DNA of 64,000 nt, taken from Hydractinia symbiolongicarpus. Taxonomy: Eukaryota; Cnidaria; Hydrozoa; Anthoathecata; Hydractiniidae. The notes beneath the pieces are model-generated. The model was not told the DNA's origin and ran no database searches. It saw only the letters and a program-made list of their open reading frames with translations. The translations under genes were made by a program, and so were the position numbers. Each line of letters starts with the position of its first letter. Positions within the stretch are counted from its first letter, which is position 1. Where the stretch lies: positions 5,642,001-5,706,000 of the forward strand of contig NC_079887.1 in the NCBI RefSeq assembly GCF_029227915.1. Reading direction: 5' to 3'. Positions 61,244 through 64,000 of the stretch are shown in pieces.

Positions 61244-63367
61244 CAAACGGACTGACCCTGTTAGAAAGTCAATGAAATGTACTTCTTGAAACTGTCACTA
61301 ATTCTTCAGCGCATGATAACGGCTAGGAATGGTCCCACAGTAAAAAATGACTTATTAATCTAAATTTTTAAATGAAGTGCTACCACAGCGCCCAGTGTAA
61401 TCGCTGAGTACCGGTAATCACGTCAAATTAAGAAGAATGATTTTTGTTGAAGTCCAATTGTCTCCTTTATCACATTCATCAGGTCACAGTCCAAAGCTAG
61501 TTCAATTAAGTCCCACAGTCAATCGTTTCACTGTTAAAGGCGATGCAACTTAGTAATATGAGAAAAATATCGCTAAATACATGTTGGTACGAATATGTGA
61601 CGCAACCGTTGTAACTGAAGCGGATTGATAAAGTTAGAAAGTCAATGAAATGTAGTTTTTGAAACTGTCGCTATTTCTTCAGCGCGCGATAACGGCTAGG
61701 ATTGGTCCCACAGTAAAAATGACTTATTTATCTAAATGTTTAAATGAAGCGCTACCACAGCGTCCAATGTAATCGCTAAGTTCCGGCAATCACGTCAAAT
61801 TAAGAAGAATGTTATTTCTTGGAGTCCAATTGTCTCATTTATCACATTCATCAGGTCACAGTCCAAAGTTAGTTCAATTAAGTCCCACAGACAATCGTTT
61901 CATTGTTAAAAGCGATGCAACCTAGTGATATCAGAAAAATATCACTAAATACATGTTGGTACGAATATGTGACCCAACCGTTATAACTGAAACGGACTGA
62001 CACCGTTAGAAAGTCAATGAAATGTAGTTTTTGAAACTGTCGCTATTTTTTCAGGGCGCGATAACGGCTAGGATTGGTCCCACAGTAAAAATTGACTGAT
62101 TTATCTAAATTTTTAAATGAAGCGCTACCACAGCGCCCAGTGTAATCGCCGAGTTCCGGCAATCACGTCAAATTAAGAAGAATGTTATTTCTTGGAGTCC
62201 AATTGTCTCACCTTAAACATTTATAAGGTCACAGTCCAAAATCAGTTCAATTATGTGCCACAGTCAATCGTTTCACTGTTAAAAGCGATGCAACCTAGTA
62301 ATATGAGAAAAATATCCCTAAATACATGTTGGTGCGAATATGTGACGCAACCGTTGTAACTGAAGCGGATTGATACCTTTAGAAAGTCAATGAAATGTAG
62401 TTTTTGAAACTGTCACTATTTCTTCAGCGCGCGATAACGGCTAGGATTGGTCCCACAGTAAAAATGACTTATTTATCTATATTTTTAAATGAAGCACTAC
62501 CACAGCGCCCAGTGTAATCGCTGAGTTCCGGCAATCACGTCAAATTAAGAAGAATGTTATTTCTTGGAGTTCAATTGTCTCATTTATCACATTTATCAGG
62601 TCACAGTCCAAAGTCAGTTCAATTAAGTCCCTCAGTCAATCGTTTCATTGTTAAAACGATGATACCTAGTAATACCAGAAAAATATCGCTAAATAGATGT
62701 TGGTACGAATATGTGAACCAATCATTTTAACTCAAACGGACTGACACCGTTAGAAAGTCAATGAAATGTACTTTTTGAAACTGCCGCTAATTCTTCAGCG
62801 CGTGATAACGGCTAGGATTGGTCCCACAGTAAAAAATGACTTATTAATCTATATTTTTAAATGAAGTGTTACCACAGCGCCCAGTGTCATCGCTGAGAAC
62901 CGGTAATCACGTCAAATTGAAAAGAATGTTCTTTCTTGGAGACCAATTGTCTCCTTTATCACATTTGTCAGGTCACAGTCCAAAGGTAGTTCAATTAAGT
63001 CCCACAGTCAATTGCTTCATTGCTAAAAGCGATGCAACCTAGTAATATGCGAAAAATATCGCTAAATACATGCTGGTACGAATATGTGACGCAACCGTTG
63101 TAACTGAAGCGGATTGATACCGTTAGAAAGTCAATGAAATGTAGTTTTTGAAACTGTCGCTATTTCTTCAGCGCGCGATAACGGCTAGGATTGGTCCCAC
63201 AGTAAAAATGACTTATTTATCTACATTTTTAAATGAAGTGCTACCACAGCGCCCAGTGTAATTGCTGAGTTCCGGCAATCACGTCAAATTAAGAAGAATG
63301 TTATTTCTTGGAGTCCAATTGTCTCATTAATCACATTTATCAGGTCACAGTATAGTTCAATTAAGTC

Positions 63368-63575
63368 CCACAGACAATCGTTTCATTGTTAAAAGCGATA
63401 CAATCTAGTAATATCAGAAAAATATTGCTAAATACATGTTGGTACGAATATGTGAACCAATCGTTTTAGTCGCACAGTCAATCGTTTTATTGTTAAAAGC
63501 GATGCAAGCTAGTAATATCAGAAAAATATCGCTAAATACATGTTGGTACGAATATGTGACCCAACCGTTGTAACT
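63368..63575. repeat. 104-bp partial monomer duplication, copy 9 (mosaic)
   Basis: Same mosaic arrangement as copy 8 (starts 63368 and 63472), including the shared GATGCAAGCTAG change downstream. Copies 8 and 9 are therefore sisters, 2.3 kb apart. Confidence 0.8.
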
Positions 63576-64000
63576 CAAACGGACTGACACCGTTAGAAAG
63601 TCAATGAAATGTACTTTTTGAAACTGTCACTAATTCTTCAGCGCATGATAACGGCTAGGAATGGTCCCACAGTAAAAAATGACTTATTAATCTAAATTTT
63701 TAAATGAAGTGCTACCACAGCGCCCAGTGTAATCGCTGAGTACCGGTAATCACGTCAAATTAAGAAGAATGATTTTTGTTGAAGTCCAATTGTCTCCTTT
63801 ATCACATTCATCAGGTCACAGTCCAAAGCTAGTTCAATTAAGTCCCACAGTCAATCGTTTCACTGTTAAAGGCGATGCAACTTAGTAATATGAGAAAAAT
63901 ATCGCTAAATACATGTTGGTACGAATATGTGACGCAACCGTTGTAACTGAAGCGGATTGATAAAGTTAGAAAGTCAATGAAATGTAGTTTTTGAAACTGT

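Larger units (their letters stand above)
53461..64000. repeat. 373-bp satellite array, right arm
   Basis: About 28 monomers running off the window end. It includes four 104-bp partial duplications, a trimer duplication (58617-60850) and two private small deletions. One monomer loses 42 bp at 56053/56054 (TACCG joined to AATTGTC). Another loses 13 bp at 57890/57891, so its start reads GGCTAGGTAAAAAATG and lacks the GGTCCCACA block. No genes seen. Confidence 0.96.

Noticed and set aside
1-64000. Classical CENP-B box in the monomer
   Set aside because: TTCG occurs in some variants (TTTCGACAGCGCGC, TTTCGTCGGCGCGC), but the required A and CGGG spacing of the mammalian box is not met.
1-64000. Telomeric repeats, rDNA or tRNA genes
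   Set aside because: No TTAGGG-type tandem runs and no rRNA or tRNA signatures were seen on either strand.

Overview
This window is eukaryotic, non-coding DNA. It is part of one long tandem satellite array that runs off both ends. The repeat unit (monomer) is about 373 bp, recognisable by a start at GGCTAGGATTGGTCCCACAG, and about 150 monomer equivalents are present, all in the same orientation. I found no gene, rRNA, tRNA or CRISPR array that I can defend. The few short open frames are by-products of the repeats: they recur wherever the repeat recurs and match no family I recognise. The DNA is A+T-rich but not CpG-poor, which argues against a vertebrate. Dense TAGCTAGC motifs in the embedded element and the overall texture suggest an invertebrate. 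I weakly suspect a sponge or similar marine animal but cannot prove it.

Layout. 1-24616: uninterrupted satellite. It contains nested higher-order repeats (HORs): a 745-bp dimer near 2.3-3.8 kb, a 1,865-bp five-monomer period near 4.1-7.1 kb, two nearly identical 4,103-bp 11-mers (11731-19936), and a 1,119-bp trimer pair (19375-21612). 24617-38203: satellite carrying four copies of a non-satellite element. Two are short (1,452 bp) and two long (1,998 bp), in the order short-long-short-long, separated by 1.2-2.7 kb of satellite. 38204-64000: satellite again. It carries five copies of a 176-178 bp A+T-rich insertion flanked by a 4-bp TTCA duplication, and most of the nine copies of an abnormal 104-bp partial monomer duplication.

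How it fits together. Each peculiarity (the element, the 176-bp insertion, the 104-bp and 35-bp partial duplications, the small deletions) looks like one rare event later multiplied by unequal exchange of the surrounding array, because all copies share identical junctions. The window therefore records satellite evolution: monomer families alternate (type A with GCGCT and TTCCGGC; type B with GTGCT and TACCGGT), insertions become part of larger repeat units, and recombinant junctions show where blocks were exchanged. The most interesting object is the 2-kb element. It has a CpG-rich head with a hairpin, a double E-box inverted repeat, a nested candidate miniature transposon and a pyrimidine-rich tail, and it has been absorbed into the satellite as a higher-order unit.

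Limits: all alignments were made by eye. Identities are described qualitatively unless counted, and centromeric or other chromosomal function is inference only.
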